Both the position numbers and the translations under genes were made by a program. The notes under the pieces are model-generated. The model was given only the letters and a program-made list of their open reading frames with translations. It did no database searches and was not told where the DNA came from. From contig OU015541.1 in the NCBI GenBank assembly GCA_907165065.1, forward strand, positions 6,634,001 to 6,698,000: a stretch of DNA of 64,000 bases, in the 5' to 3' direction. Numbering within the stretch: position 1 is the stretch's first letter; the number at the start of each line of letters is the position of its first letter. Source of the stretch: Caprimulgus europaeus (taxonomy: Eukaryota; Chordata; Aves; Caprimulgiformes; Caprimulgidae). Shown here one piece after another: positions 1 to 12,337 of this stretch.

Positions 1-2580
1 TCAGTGTACAGGTAGGACTACCCAAAGCAATGCAGATTTATAGCTACAAAGGCAGAAGGTAGCCTGATGTCCGTGTAACCTGGTTAAGGACACCTCATTT
101 TTCATTTCTTTGTGAGAAATAATCTCTGGTTCATTTCTAGAAAGCAAAACTGTGATCTAAATAATAAAAAGACTTGAAGAATGAATACCCAAACCACAGC
201 AATATTAAAGCAGTCACTGCTGGATAAGAGAAATGAATTCTGCAGTGGCATCATGTGTTTTAGTTTTTGTGGAGTGTTTAAATGGATTCCTGCAAAAATA
301 ATAAAGGCCTCTGAAGAAGATAACTGCAAGACCATCTATCTTAGTTGTCTTGAATTCAATACAGGTTAAGTAAGATAGTCTATGTTTAGTCTGTTGTAAA
401 GAGTGATTCACTGGGCATGATTCAGCTGTCATGTACTTTTTGTACAGGAATTACTTAACTGAATGAGTATGGAAGATACTTTCTTTCAGGTCTCTGAGAG
501 ACAGCTGAGGGTATATAACTTCAATCGAGTAACAATGTTAGAAACAGAAAATATATTGAGTTTAAAATTCTGACTTGCAGGCTGCAATCCAAGTCCCTAG
601 TTTATATAAGTTGTATTGAATATTATGCACATATATCTGGAGGGAAAAGGCTATGAGATTTTTTTGTGCTTGTCAGTGTCAGTCCTGGCTAAGACATAGA
701 GTTGGCTTTAATGGGGTTCCCAGTAATGGTAACATGCAAGATAACAACTGTGAATGTTTCTAAACTCTGATGATTTGTCAAAACCTCACCCTGAGATGAA
801 AAAATTTACTGAGCACATAGTCTAAGGGTTTCAAGATGAAAGATTGCTCAGTAGGGCTGGACAAAATGTAGCAAGTACATTTTATGGAGAAAAAAAATGA
901 TGGCTCACAATATTGTTTTCCTTTAGATGCAGGAAAAAAAACCCCTGATGTGCAACAGCACCTGCAAAACTTACAAAAATAACATTCAAAAAGCCTTTTG
1001 AAAAACATCTCTGCCTCTTGGAACATAATGATCTTGCCTAAGATTAGGGCCACCCAACTGATATATGGAAGAGGCAGGTCAAAGTTTCTGCTTTGCCCTG
1101 AGTTTGTGTCTTCCGGACCTTAAAGCCACTAGGTTATTTGGTGGTACGTATCCAGGGAACATCTTCAGAGAAGAAATGTCCATCAGATCAGTGTAGTATT
1201 CACCTCAGTGTGATCAGAAATAAAGTTACAGCCTTTGTCGGTGCTTCTCTTGGCTATTAGAGCGTGTGCCTTGCTGGAGGTTTGTGCTGAAGGTGAGAAG
1301 GCTGGCTGCCTTCCCCTCTTACGGATGATTGTCGATAGAAACGTCCTCATCTCTTATATTGTTAGTGACAATGGGAACATACTGTTTAAATAGTAAATAA
1401 ATCAGTAACTGTTTAAGAACTGTGGAGTTGTGCAATGTCAGGGACAAGTCAGGGATGCCTATAAGCTTAGTCTTTTTCTCTATAGTAAATCCACGTTTAA
1501 GGTGTTCAAAAAGCATTGTTAGATTTTTTTCTGTTTTCTTCTGGAAGGCTCAGCTAAGGAATTTGGTTTTCATGATGCCCCTTAGGGTTCTCACAAAGTA
1601 ATAAGTCAGCATCATTTTCTAGCTGCAGTTGATAACATTTATTGCTAATTCTTTAAACCCTTCTTTAAAAGAAAACAAGTCTGCAACCTGCATTGCACCC
1701 ACAGGAATAATCTTTCTTCCCTCAGTTTGGTAATTCAATTGTGACTTGTAAACTTGTGCAGTTGTAGCAAAAAAAGTATACAGTCAACTGTAATCTATCT
1801 TGAGGAAAGTAAAAAGTGCTTACCACTACTGGTGTAGTAAATCCTTGCTGCTTTATTAAATAAATGTAGAATTTCACTCAGAAGCCTTAAGGAAGAAGAG
1901 TTTTAGAATATCGGAACAATTTAGTGCCTTTTGGAGCTGAATAAAGATTCATTCAACTTTGGAGTGAGATTTAAACTGACGGTATACCAAATCCAACTTA
2001 AATTAACTTGAAAAGTATAGGAATTATTTATGTCTTCTGAATAGTGAAATGCAAACTAGTCTACTGGAGAAATACTTGAGTATCATAAACTTTCTGGTAC
2101 TGGAAAAATAAAGAGTCTAAAAAAGATCCCATAACTATTTATAATTGTAAATCAGATCTTGAATAGTCTTTACGTAATTGTTGCACATGTAAGCAGGACA
2201 AGATCCAGCAGGCAGCTGAGCACACGTATAATGATAAAAGTTGAAGCCATTTCACAGATGTTATTATACTTGCTTCCACATCCAAAGTTATGCAGCTGCT
2301 TAATTCTTTGTTACACCACTAAAAGAGACTTTACAGGAACAGGTAATGCTTTAGAAAGTATTTTGACATGCAGTCAACCAGCCAAATTTCTCTTGCTGTG
2401 CTAAGCTACAGATGTTGCTCGAAGAGATCTCCTCCCCTCTTTTGGTAGTCTGACTGAACTGTAACAGTGTGGGTGGATTTGGAGAAGGACAAAGTCAAGA
2501 TGACTCACATTAGTATTCATTGACTTCTAGCAAAGGAAGAGATATGACAAGATAATAAATATTAAAAACACATCCTCTTT

Positions 2581-2659
2581 AGCCCAGGTGGGATTATGGG
2601 AGCAGATGTTGCTTTAGCTGCTACTCTGCAGCCACACACCTTCCACCCCCACCTGGGCT
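2581..2659. repeat. 12-bp inverted repeat flanking a 55-bp spacer
   Basis: AGCCCAGGTGGG (2581-2592) is the exact reverse complement of CCCACCTGGGCT (2648-2659). It lies at the left edge of a locally GC-richer segment (2581-3240). That segment holds overlapping sense and antisense open frames of 131 and 95 codons with no recognisable domain. The arms are short enough to be chance. Confidence 0.85.
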
Positions 2660-3266
2660 CTTGGCTGGGAAGAGGAGCAATGCCCAGGATGGGACTTGTG
2701 GCAGTTCCCTGCCTTTTTGCTGGGCTAAAGATGACATTGGCTCTCCCAAGGTTGTTCTCACAGGGTACAGTTTCTTTCTCTTTAGCACTGAAGGAGCCAA
2801 TCTCCAGAGGACACTGTCCTCCAGTCAGCATTGGTGAGCCCTCCCTCATTTGGGAGTACTCCTTATTGCCCAGTTGTTGGGAAGATGGGCCCCAAACAAT
2901 TTATATTTGCTTTATATTGAGGTCATTCAATCTGTCTTTCAGTTTTCAAAAGACTACAGTAAGAAATTTTCTGGAGCACTTGGTCTCTTAGATGTACCAC
3001 GCCTAGAGACCTTTCCTGGGATGCTCCTAAATCACTTTGGGTGCTCTTGAAAAGACTTGTTTCTAGGTGGTCTAAGAACTGGGTTTGATCCTGCTGCATG
3101 TTCCTCCAGTGATAGAATCCTTATGTTGTCCTGGGTAGGCAGAGAGCTGCCGGGCTAAGGGCTGCCAGCCAGCTTTGCTTAGTGCAGCCTGTGACAAGAA
3201 AGTTTGCTCGGGCAAAGCGTTGTGAAATGGACCCCTACAAATTCTAAAAGCCAAACTATTTTGTTC

Positions 3267-3282
3267 AAAGAAAGAAAGAAAG
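3267..3282. repeat. (AAAG)4 microsatellite
   Basis: Four exact AAAG units. Confidence 0.9.
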
Positions 3283-4668
3283 GGTGAAAGCAAAGATTCA
3301 GAAAGATTTCCTACAAGCAGAATTTACTATTATTTCTTCCTTTGTATTATTGCAAAAAGATGGAGAAGTTTTACAAAAGAGTCTTCCTATTCTTTGAATG
3401 AGTCATGGTAATAATAAGAGATTTTATACTGCTTTCTCCATCTGTGGAACCTCTCTTATCTCAAAATAGTCTAACACTGCAGAGCTGTCCTTATTGCAGC
3501 TGTAGAGAAAGAGAAACTGAGTCACAGACAATTTATTTGCTTGGTTTATCCTCAGTCTCCCAGGGAACAATTATCAGAGAGGGACACAGAACTCACGTTC
3601 CCAAAATCCACCCCCCAGCTCTAGCCAATTCCTTTGTGTTTAGTAATTAGAACTATTTTAAGCAATGTTCTTCACTGTGATCTCACATATCTTGGTGTAA
3701 AGAAGGGAAATCTCAACTGACATCAAGAGGTACAGTCACATAGGTGCAAAAATGCAGTGGAGAGCTGAGCAGGGTCACAGCTTGGAAAAAAAATGTATTT
3801 ATATCACATAGGGGAATGCCAGAAAACATCCAAAGAAACAGGAGTGCAAAGTCTGTCTGGTCAGTTGAATCTGACATCCTGTAAATTCACTTAAGATGGG
3901 TTTTTAATATCTTTTGTTGATGGAGCATGATCCAGGTGGTGAAGCAGAGTATTATCATGTACATACTGGGATTGACTGGGCTCTGCAATAGTGGGAGTCT
4001 ACAATTCAATCCTTCCTGTACAGTCTGGTCCTGTGTTTTATATAGAGACATCAGATTTGATACGTCTGAGTCATTATATAGATTTTGTAAATCTATACTT
4101 GTTCTGTCATCTCTAAGCATTTAACAAATTTTTATTCCCCCAAATAACGAAGGTTATTGCTGGTGCAGAAGTACCAGCATGGAGTGGGTTACAAAATGTA
4201 TTATCCTTTAGTATATTAAATATGCTTTCTCAAAATTCATAGTGGCAATGGCAATACACAAATTCCCTTTGGCATTCTGTCTGATGTCGTCTACACAAAT
4301 TGAGGCGAGTGCTTGGCATTTATCTTTGAAATGGTTAGGAAGTGGATTATTTATGTATTTATGCATCATGCTTTCTAGATGCTCATTCTTTACCAAAAGA
4401 TAAGGAGTCCTTGTTTAGACTTATAAATGTTAGTCTGGGTGAAGTTTTAATACTGCAGAGTATGACTACACTGCTAGGAACTGTTCTGTAAGCAAGATTA
4501 ATTTATGTGGCCATGATCTGCCAGGTCACTGGCCTTGAACATAGCACTGTGGTTAAAATGTAGCTAAAACAGTACTTTAGGGACAATTGTGAATGGCTTT
4601 CAGTACTGGTCATGTGACTGCATTTAATTTGCCTGCAACATGAGTTTTTGATGGGAGGAGGCTAGATG

Positions 4669-4697
4669 TTTTACTCATGCTAGCTACATGAGTAAAA
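4669..4697. repeat. Perfect 11-bp stem-loop
   Basis: TTTTACTCATG (4669-4679) is the exact reverse complement of CATGAGTAAAA (4687-4697), with a 7-nt loop CTAGCTA. The region is AT-rich and no gene is visible around it. The stem is too short for a typical microRNA precursor, and the flanks do not extend it. No function is assigned. Confidence 0.95.
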
Positions 4698-5046
4698 ACC
4701 AGAACTGAGGACCTGAAATGAAACAGGATTAAATCATTTTAATTTCTGGCAAGCCTCTAAATTAAAATCTCCACATCCGTAGGAGTTGTAGTAAAATAAT
4801 GCCTGCCCTTAAAATGTGTTCAAAGGCAATGCAAAAGGTAGTACACCAACGATATATTTTTTTTCTCTTGGAAGCCAAAGAATTTTGAAATTGGTCACAG
4901 AGAAGGCAAGAACCAGACAGCACAGGGACATTTCATTGCTCTCAGCTTTCTTCCCAGCTACTATTTCATAAAAATATTACAGAATTCAACGGTGCAGTTT
5001 AGCAAAGTTTTTCTTAGCTCTGTGCTCATTACTAAAATTCACTAAA

Positions 5047-5088
5047 TTTTTTGTTGTTGGGTTTGTTTCTTGGGTTTTTTTTGTTTTT
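5047..5088. repeat. T/G-rich low-complexity tract
   Basis: This stretch is almost entirely T and G (TTTTTTGTTGTTGGG and similar). The same compositional type recurs at 9747-9781 and 11890-11969, and as its complement (A/C-rich) at 53318-53348 and 60199-60247. Confidence 0.85.
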
Positions 5089-7640
5089 AATATGGCCTCA
5101 AGCACACTAAAATAGGAAAACTTAGTGCTATATTGCAGTGGTCTGTCCAGAACTGATCTACTCTACAGATGATCTATGTGTCCAATAGATCCTTAAAATG
5201 CAATGTTCTTACCTGATATAGGAAACTCCCTCCAGAAAGTGGCATATATTGCAGAGTGATGTGCAAAGAGATTTCTAAGTTGCAGTCTTGAATTTAAGAT
5301 TTTTAGGGACAGGGGAACTGAATTCACTACACAGAGTCCTAATTCAGCCCTGCAATTTTAGTAGAAGTCATATCCAAACCCAAAATGGAATTACTTCTAT
5401 AGAAATTGTGGGAAAAGTTCATACATATTTCATACTGGGACTTCAGCCTGATCCATTCTTATTCCAGTTTCTGCATATTTACAACTTTGCAAAGCTCTCA
5501 GGGTGGACTGGATGATTTGTCTTGAAATATGTGGGATTTGTCAGCAACTCTGTGTATTTGGGACACTAGTATGGATGTCCATCTGCACTGCCTTATGCAT
5601 CCCTTGTATTTATTGTGAAGCAACATGTTAAAGTTTCAACGTGGATGCTCTGTTTAGGGATAAAATAACCTTAGATGCATGTAGAAGAATTTCACAGTGT
5701 CTGGGAGGTTTGTGCTATCCCATACTTAAGGGACTTTTCTCCTGAGCATTAAACATTTTCAGTGCCCTCCTAATTTATATACTCTATATCTTTGGTTGAG
5801 TCTCTTAGACTTTTTTCTTTGCAAAAAATAAACAGAAAAACCCTGTTGTGCAGCGGTGTGGAGTGGTCCCCGGTGTGCAGAGCTGCAGGCTGAGCAAGTC
5901 TTGCTCTATGGACCAGCGAGCAAACGACCCCTGTAGTTAGTGTGGCCAGTAAAGCATGAAAGCTGTGACTGAATCAGGTATTTGGCTCCTTTCCAGACCA
6001 ACAGCTAGCTTGTTCATGATAGCTGTCCCATGCTTTTAAATGCAAGATGTATTTGCAAATACAGAGGCTGATTCACAAGAGCCTAACTTGCTGATCTGTG
6101 AGCTGGGCCAGCTCTGCTCATTTCTGCTTTCCATTTGACATGGCTAAAATCGTCTTACTTGCTTTCATCAGACTTTGGCTAAATCCTTTAATTTACTGGG
6201 TCTGCAATTTCTCGGGAAGTGTGAGGTATTTTCTATTGGATTTGGATCTGAAACCTCTATAGACTCAGCTTATTCCTAACCTGGAACTGAACTGTATTTT
6301 GTTTCTCCAAACCTAGATTTGATGACATTTCAGCATGACGGATAAGATCTTTTCTTAATGAGAGGGACTGCACAGCCTATACAATGGAAGTCAAATTAAC
6401 AGGCTTAAAAACAAGGACACAGAAAAGTATCTTCTAATATGGCATTTCTGTCTAGGGGGACTGGCGTTTGCTTTCATTGCATGGTGATAACAAAGCTGTT
6501 TGCCTTGTCCTTTTTGGATACTTCAGGTATTCGGTATGCAGCCACAGCTTGGAGAAGCTACCCTTTAAGGAACTTGGTTGATAAATCTTCATTCTCCAAG
6601 ATGAAGAAAGCACAGGAACAAAATTAGTCCTGATTACTGTGATAGTCTCGAGACTATTTGCTAAGGCCACCTTCCTTCAGAGCTGCACACTGGAGAAAGG
6701 AGTGGGGATGAAGAGTAGGAGAGGGCAAAGAACATGCTCTACAGGACAGGAAAGGGATTACAGAAAACCAGCCCCAACTAGGACTGCAGCTTGTTTCCCG
6801 ACTTCCATCAGCTCATTGCTCAGCGTCTTCCATGGTCAAAGTAAAACCATAGGTAAGCACATATAGTACATGTCTGAGTTCAGTTGGCAGAGCCATAACT
6901 ACTACCATGTGCCTGACAGTAAGTAACTGAGGCTAAGGTAGCTTATAAATGACTACTTTCTTATAGGAGAAGATATTTTCTTATTTGAGATGGATTGTAA
7001 GTGCTATGAACAGAGAAAGACCTCATGTGACAAGAAAGTTGGTACTTATACAATATTAGGAAAAATATCCTGCTGCTAATGGAAATCATAATGTTGGATC
7101 ATAACCTACATGTAGTCGAGGTCTAAACAGACAGATTAAAGGTCAAAATAGAAGACTAAAAGTAGAAAAATAACATTTCAAGGTAAGCAGCTAAAACTCT
7201 TTATTAAGAGCAGCTCACAGTTGTAGGTAGTTTATATGAAAAGATCTGGTGAAATCCAGATGGCTAGAAATCTTCAAACCAGTGTTTGAAAAATACCAGC
7301 CAGGGAAAATCTGGAAATCTGAGTCCTTTGGAAGTAATTTGTTCAGTTAAATGCTTCAGGTCACGACCCATCTTCTTCCTGTCCTCACCAGCACGGACGG
7401 ATTTATCTGCGTAAGTTCTCTAGGATTCAGCTCCCTGTTCGAAGCCACAACCTGTGGCAATTTGGGTAAAAATAAACCACATCTTACTGTCTTTTATGAA
7501 GCAGAGCAGCAGCAGCAACATCTGGCAAAACAGACACCAGTGGGTGTTATGTTGCAGCTTTTTCACGTGGTGCTATCTCACCCTTCCGTAAGCTGCAGAG
7601 AGAACTTTGTGAACACGTAAACGCTCCCGTGAAAACCTGA

Positions 7641-8480
7641 CGAGAGCTTTTTGCCTTGCAGTGCTGTAAGCTGGGCCGTAACCAAGTCCATCCATGCAGC
7701 TGCCTAATAACATTTAATTGCTTTATAAGTCAGAAGCAAGTTGTGTTGATTTAACTGTGTTATAAAAGAAGGCTTTGCTATTATTTCTTTGCAAAGTGCA
7801 AAACCCTGGCTTGATTTTTGGAGCATTTACTGTCTTTTTTTTTTCAAATTTCAAGTTAATAGCTCTTCTGCCAAATGTGAAAGAAATATATTTATGACAT
7901 TATCATCTCAGTTCTTACATACCTCAGTCTTGGAATGTGTCATCATTTTTATTCAAGTGTTAGCTTTTGTTGCAAGTTTTCCTTATTCTAGTTTTATTGA
8001 AAATTTTAAGAATGTAATGAAAATATAATCCTGATGCTTAATTATGGCATAAGCCTAGTAGAATTTCTGCATAACAAAAATGTCAAGGCCCATATATTCT
8101 GCTAGAAGCCCATACTTTTAAGCAATGCAATTAGTTGTACTTGAACATCCTGGAGGTTTATTGCTTCAGATAAAAGCATTCAGAGCATCATTTTTTACTA
8201 TTATTTCTAGAAGAAAAACAATGTAAAATAAAGATAATTGAAGTGTCTTTGACAGACAGGTTGTTTTTCAGGGAACTGTGTTGCTTTAATGAAGAATCTC
8301 CTTAAATAAATTTATGAGAAGCTATTTTGCATAAAAATTTTGGTTTATGTCAGCCTAGGTCATAATTTCCTTTATTCTGTGCCTTTAAATATACCATTTT
8401 ACATTCACATTGGTGATCTGGATGCCAGTTTAATTATCTAATGTCAGCTTCTTTAAGACTGATAAAACTATTAAAACAGA
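7641..8480. promoter_or_regulatory. AT-rich block resembling conserved non-coding sequence
   Basis: About 840 bp has repeated ATTTAATTG, TTAATTA and TTTATAAG-like motifs and no repeat or convincing open frame. One plus frame (7789-8028, 79 codons) is T-rich and hydrophobic and looks like chance. The texture resembles conserved non-coding DNA near developmental genes. No function is assigned. Confidence 0.18.
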
Positions 8481-9480
8481 AATTCAGTGCTAGGGTGGAA
8501 TGGTGCTACTAAAATTGAAAAACAGCCCTTTAGTTCTGTCAGCACTACTGGCACCACTAAATTTCCTTCCAATATAAAAGATGTTTGGTGTAAGTATCGC
8601 TGAACGGAAGCCCACGACGATATTATGAAGACATACAGAGGGCTGTGCCTCCAAGAGTTGTGCTAAGCTGGCTATTTTATTGCAGTAAGGATTTTGACAC
8701 TAATTTGATTGACTGCTGTATGCATCTTCTGGAAGAGGAAGAAAAATCCATTAAAATGTTACACTTAAATAAAAGCCCCCAGCAAATTGCTTGCTGCAGA
8801 GAGCTGCTTGCATGAGAAAGAAGCAAGGACATAAGAAGATTTTTCAAACTAGTGGCATATGTTTTCTTGATAAAATGTGTAATTCTCTGCTTCTCATTGT
8901 GCATTTTAGTCATCATGTCTAGCTGTAAGAAACTCACGCTGATTTTTATCAGTTTGATTTAAAAACAATGTGTTTTTCCAACAGCCAGATTTAGTTATAG
9001 TTTCTTATGGAGAAGTTTTTATTTTGTTTAATCAATGATATTGATTTCCCTTTAAATATAAAGATTGCACAGTTCAACACTGGATGCAACAACAGTATTT
9101 TAAAGATGAAGTGACTGCCTGGTTTGTTAAAATCTCTTCTCAATATATCACCCTTTGTTTAACAATTTTGTTTGGAATGAATCTTCGTGAATTATTGGCT
9201 TTTGATCCTTAATATTGAAGGCTTTATCATATGTTTTGTATCAAAGGTTTTATCAGTTTTCAAGGCTCCATCTATATATTCTGGATTATTTTTGCTAATT
9301 AAATTTTATTTAAGTAAAATGCCACTGTACCGTTTTAATTTTGTGTGCATATCAGCAACCCCTAATCTTCACCTCTTTACCCTGAGCTGCATTTGTTGTA
9401 GTTTCGAGCTCACTGGGTGTGCAAGCACTTCTCAGAGTGATGAAGGGTTATGGAATCTGGCTCACTGCTATGTGTATAAA

Positions 9481-9620
9481 TAACAGACATTGGGTTGAGG
9501 GACTGTGGCTACTGGCGGGCCAGGCTGGACCAAGTGCCAGGACACTGAGCCCTGGGTGGCCAAACTGGGGGTACAGGCTGCTGGGCTATGGGCTTGTGAT
9601 CACAGGTGGAACACAAAATA
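9481..9620. repeat. GC-rich patch, possible very old LTR-type repeat
   Basis: About 140 bp of GC-rich sequence sits between AT-rich flanks. The piece ggctactggcgggccaggct (9508 on), with the bases around it, loosely resembles the ggctgctagcccagggcc part of the LTR remnant near 17868-17895. A second related-looking motif, ggctgctgggctatgggc, follows at about 9577. The match is short and imperfect, so common ancestry is only a suggestion. No gene is recognised. An open frame (9419-9841, 140 codons) crosses the patch, but its second half is low-complexity hydrophobic sequence read from a T/G-rich tract. Confidence 0.25.
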
Positions 9621-9746
9621 ATACTCTGAAAACAACAACAAATTCTGGTTTTGAAGATTTTGTTTTGATTCTCTCTTTTCCTGGCTATTCAAAAGAAATA
9701 TCTATTGTATTTGGTTGTGGGGCTTTTGGTTTGCTTCCCTTTTTAA

Positions 9747-9781
9747 TTTTTGTTTGTTTTGTTGTTGTTTTGTTTTGTTTT
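9747..9781. repeat. T/G-rich low-complexity tract
   Basis: An interrupted (TTTTG)n/(TTG)n tract. It creates the hydrophobic end of a spurious open frame on the plus strand. Confidence 0.9.
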
Positions 9782-10062
9782 ATAAAAGCTGTGATCTGGA
9801 ACTCCTGGGCTTCTTTGGATTTGTGTGTCCTGTTCTTTTAAATTATCCCCTCTTTCCTTCTTTCTATTCTTGATAGACTTATGAACAATTAAGATCCTAT
9901 GAAAAACTAGGAACAATTAAAACCTCCTCCTCGTTTCACTTTTCTAAGTCTTTCCCATAGACAATATTGGAGGAAAAGGTGTAAAGCAAGTAAGCTCCAC
10001 AAAACTCCAAACACATCCTCTTATTAAGTATTTTAATTCAAAGTATTTAAAAATATTAATAA

Positions 10063-10080
10063 GTAAGAATGCATTCTTAC
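10063..10080. repeat. Perfect 18-bp palindrome
   Basis: The 18 bases GTAAGAATGCATTCTTAC are identical to their own reverse complement. The palindrome has no loop, and it ends at A10062/C10081. It lies directly after an AT-rich run (10021-10062). It could be a dimeric transcription-factor site or chance. Nothing nearby decides between these. Confidence 0.95.
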
Positions 10081-11889
10081 CCAGCCCCAGTTCTTCATCC
10101 CTTTTTTGCTTTTCATCAAGTTTTTCCAGCAGTAAAAGAAGACACACACACAAGAAAAGGAGAAAAATATCTTTACACTCTCCCTATTTCACTTTGTTAC
10201 AACTTTCTATAAAAGAATTTAAGAAATGTTAGACAATGGTAGTGGTGAGAAGAATGTGTTCCCCAAATAACTCCCATTTTCCTGTGTAAGAAATTGAAAG
10301 GACCCAAGTTTTTAATTCAAATGATTAGACTGGAATCCAGCTGGAAGAAGAATGCCTATTTCATTCGGACTGAAACTTTTGAGAAACCTGTAATGGAAAA
10401 TTTCTGAATGGATTTTGAACTCCAAAAAGAATTATAGGCAAAAGAAAGCGAAGCATTTGGCCATCTGCAGCATGAAATGTTGAAGTCTGATCTTTTTATC
10501 CTTTCTGTAAAGAAAGGCTGACGTCTCCTGAGGAGAAGTGTTTCTCGGTTTCTGCTGGTCACTGCTTCTCTGAGCTGCTTTTACCTGAGAGCAGAAATCT
10601 GGAAAGCTGGTGAGGCTCATTCTTAAAAACATTAATATTTATTAAATGCAATTAATGCTTTACACCTAATAGAAAAGATCTGTAAGCTTGCCACAATGTG
10701 TGAAATGCTTTTATATATAGTATCCAGAAATACCCTAATTTCTTTCTCAGCTACTCTATGTAGTCAGCACCAGAAAAAAGAAGTTATAAGAAACCAAAAA
10801 GCCCCTTCCCAAAAATCTTGAATGAAGTTCACTCCTGTACAGGGGCATGGGTTAACTGGACATTCAGAGACATAAAATCCTTGCACTGGTGCTATGCAAA
10901 GGGGTAAAATTCGTGAGGGAGAATTAAGATGAAAACTATAGCATGACTTGAACTAATATGTAGGATTATGCTGCTACATGTCACGGAACATTTAAACTCC
11001 AAATGGTGCTTCTAGTATAAAGAATCCTGAATTAACCAAAACATCTGTTTCTGATGGAATAAATTATTAATAAATTGTAATGGCAACATGGATGACTGAA
11101 TATTTTTGCTGGAGATAAGACAGGACCAATACATAGGCTGGTCCTCAGGTTATCATCCTTTCCCTTGTAGCTATTTGTCTTTGCCCAATATGCTTTCTGC
11201 CAGTCCCTTTGCTCCATGTTGTCCTATATAGAGCTGAGCTGGTTATATTCATCTGAGAATCACTAAAAGAGCAGTCAGTAAGACATGAAGTGGGAGTAGG
11301 AAGTGTTAGTTCTCCATACTCCTTCCTTTGAGAATATCTTCAAGAGGTTGACTGTGAGTGAGGGCTGCGCTTTTGGTCCCAGTTATCAGGAAACACAGTG
11401 AGTGATGACAGCAGGCTTACAGGATGAATGGCATGTACTTATTAGAACAATTAAGCATGTCTCTCTTACATTTAGTGTTTTGACTATTTTTATGAGTTTA
11501 GTGAAGCTACGTGGGTTTATACCACCTGGAGACCTGGGAACATATGCTGTTGTAGAGTCTCAGGAAAGAGAGCAAGATCCTATAGCTCAGGAGTTTCTCA
11601 AGGTGTCAACTCATGCCCATGGCTTCATGTCTTTCCACTTTATCCTGAGACCCTCAAAACTGTCTTTCCAAACCCTATTAATATTGCCTCCATAGCATAA
11701 CACGTTTGATATCCTATAATGCAATAGAAGTCAGCTGGTCTACATTTGACATCTGAATTGTATTAAGAAAGAAAAATCATTATAAAATGAATATGGTGAG
11801 ACTCCAGTACTCTGGATGATACCCTACTGAAGGCTGCTCATGTGCCACTACAGCCAAGGACAAAGAAAGGACATCATAAATGCCATAAA

Positions 11890-11969
11890 GGTGTTGGTTG
11901 TTTTGGGGTTTTTTTGGTTTTGTTGTTTTTGTTTCTGGTTTGTGGGTGTTTTTTGTTTTTTTTTTTTTT
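11890..11969. repeat. 80-bp G/T-rich tract ending in T14
   Basis: The plus strand here is nearly free of A and C and ends in a run of 14 T (11956-11969). Read on the minus strand it resembles an A/C-rich tail. I see no retroposed gene body on its right, so it is called low complexity and not a retroposon tail. Confidence 0.9.
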
Positions 11970-11999
11970 CCCACAGTCACAGTGCTGAAATATGAGCAA

Positions 12000-12200
12000 A
12001 TTCTTATTTACTTTGTTCAGTGCCACAATTAGTGAAAATCAAAGTGTCTGCAGCTGCATTTTATACTGTAAATTATTAGGTAATTAACCTTAATGCACCC
12101 TGCTCAGAATCTCCAGCTTTCCAACATAGCTGAGAGCATCTTTCAAATGCAACAATACATATGACTGCATCACTGCTTAATTATAAATAAAATGAGCCTC
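12000..12200. promoter_or_regulatory. AT-rich block resembling a conserved non-coding element
   Basis: The block has no low-complexity sequence and carries two homeodomain-type TAATTA cores (12081-12086 and 12178-12183), several ATGCAA/TTAATGC-like strings and an E-box-like CAGCTG. This mix is typical of vertebrate developmental enhancers. It sits immediately right of the G/T tract. The call is by appearance only. Conservation was not measured. Confidence 0.2.
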
Positions 12201-12337
12201 TAATGCAATGTGAGGGATTTGGATGGTGCTAATTTAGAGTGTGTGGGAGGAAGAGGGAAAAAGAAAGACAGAGAGAATGAAATTGTCTTTCATCACAGCA
12301 GAAAGACAAAGATTCATATCACAAGGATGCAAATAAA

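Larger units (their letters stand above)
1..4660. other. Gene-free AT-rich sequence
   Basis: No gene, RNA gene or transposon is recognised. Open frames are at most 131 codons (2596-2991 plus) and show no domain. 2581-3240 is somewhat richer in G+C than its surroundings and holds the 12-bp inverted repeat. The (AAAG)4 at 3267 is the only microsatellite. Confidence 0.6.
4700..9480. other. Gene-free AT-rich sequence
   Basis: Nothing coding is recognised. The segment holds the T/G tract at 5047, a slightly GC-richer piece at 5850-5945, and a short AGC run (7505-7517) inside a segment (7350-7640) with several CpG. The conserved-looking block 7641-8480 follows. The longest frames are under 100 codons. 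Confidence 0.6.
9621..11889. other. Gene-free AT-rich sequence
   Basis: This stretch contains the T/G tract at 9747 and the 18-bp palindrome at 10063. All frames starting here are under 100 codons and most overlap antisense frames. I see nothing else. Confidence 0.6.

Noticed and set aside
2596..2991. 131-codon plus frame overlapping a 95-codon minus frame
   Set aside because: Both strands are open because the segment is GC-richer. No family resemblance or splice context was found.
9419..9841. 140-codon plus-strand open frame
   Set aside because: It joins a GC-rich patch to a T/G-rich simple tract that reads as Phe/Val/Leu. There is no domain, and the length is within chance for the window.
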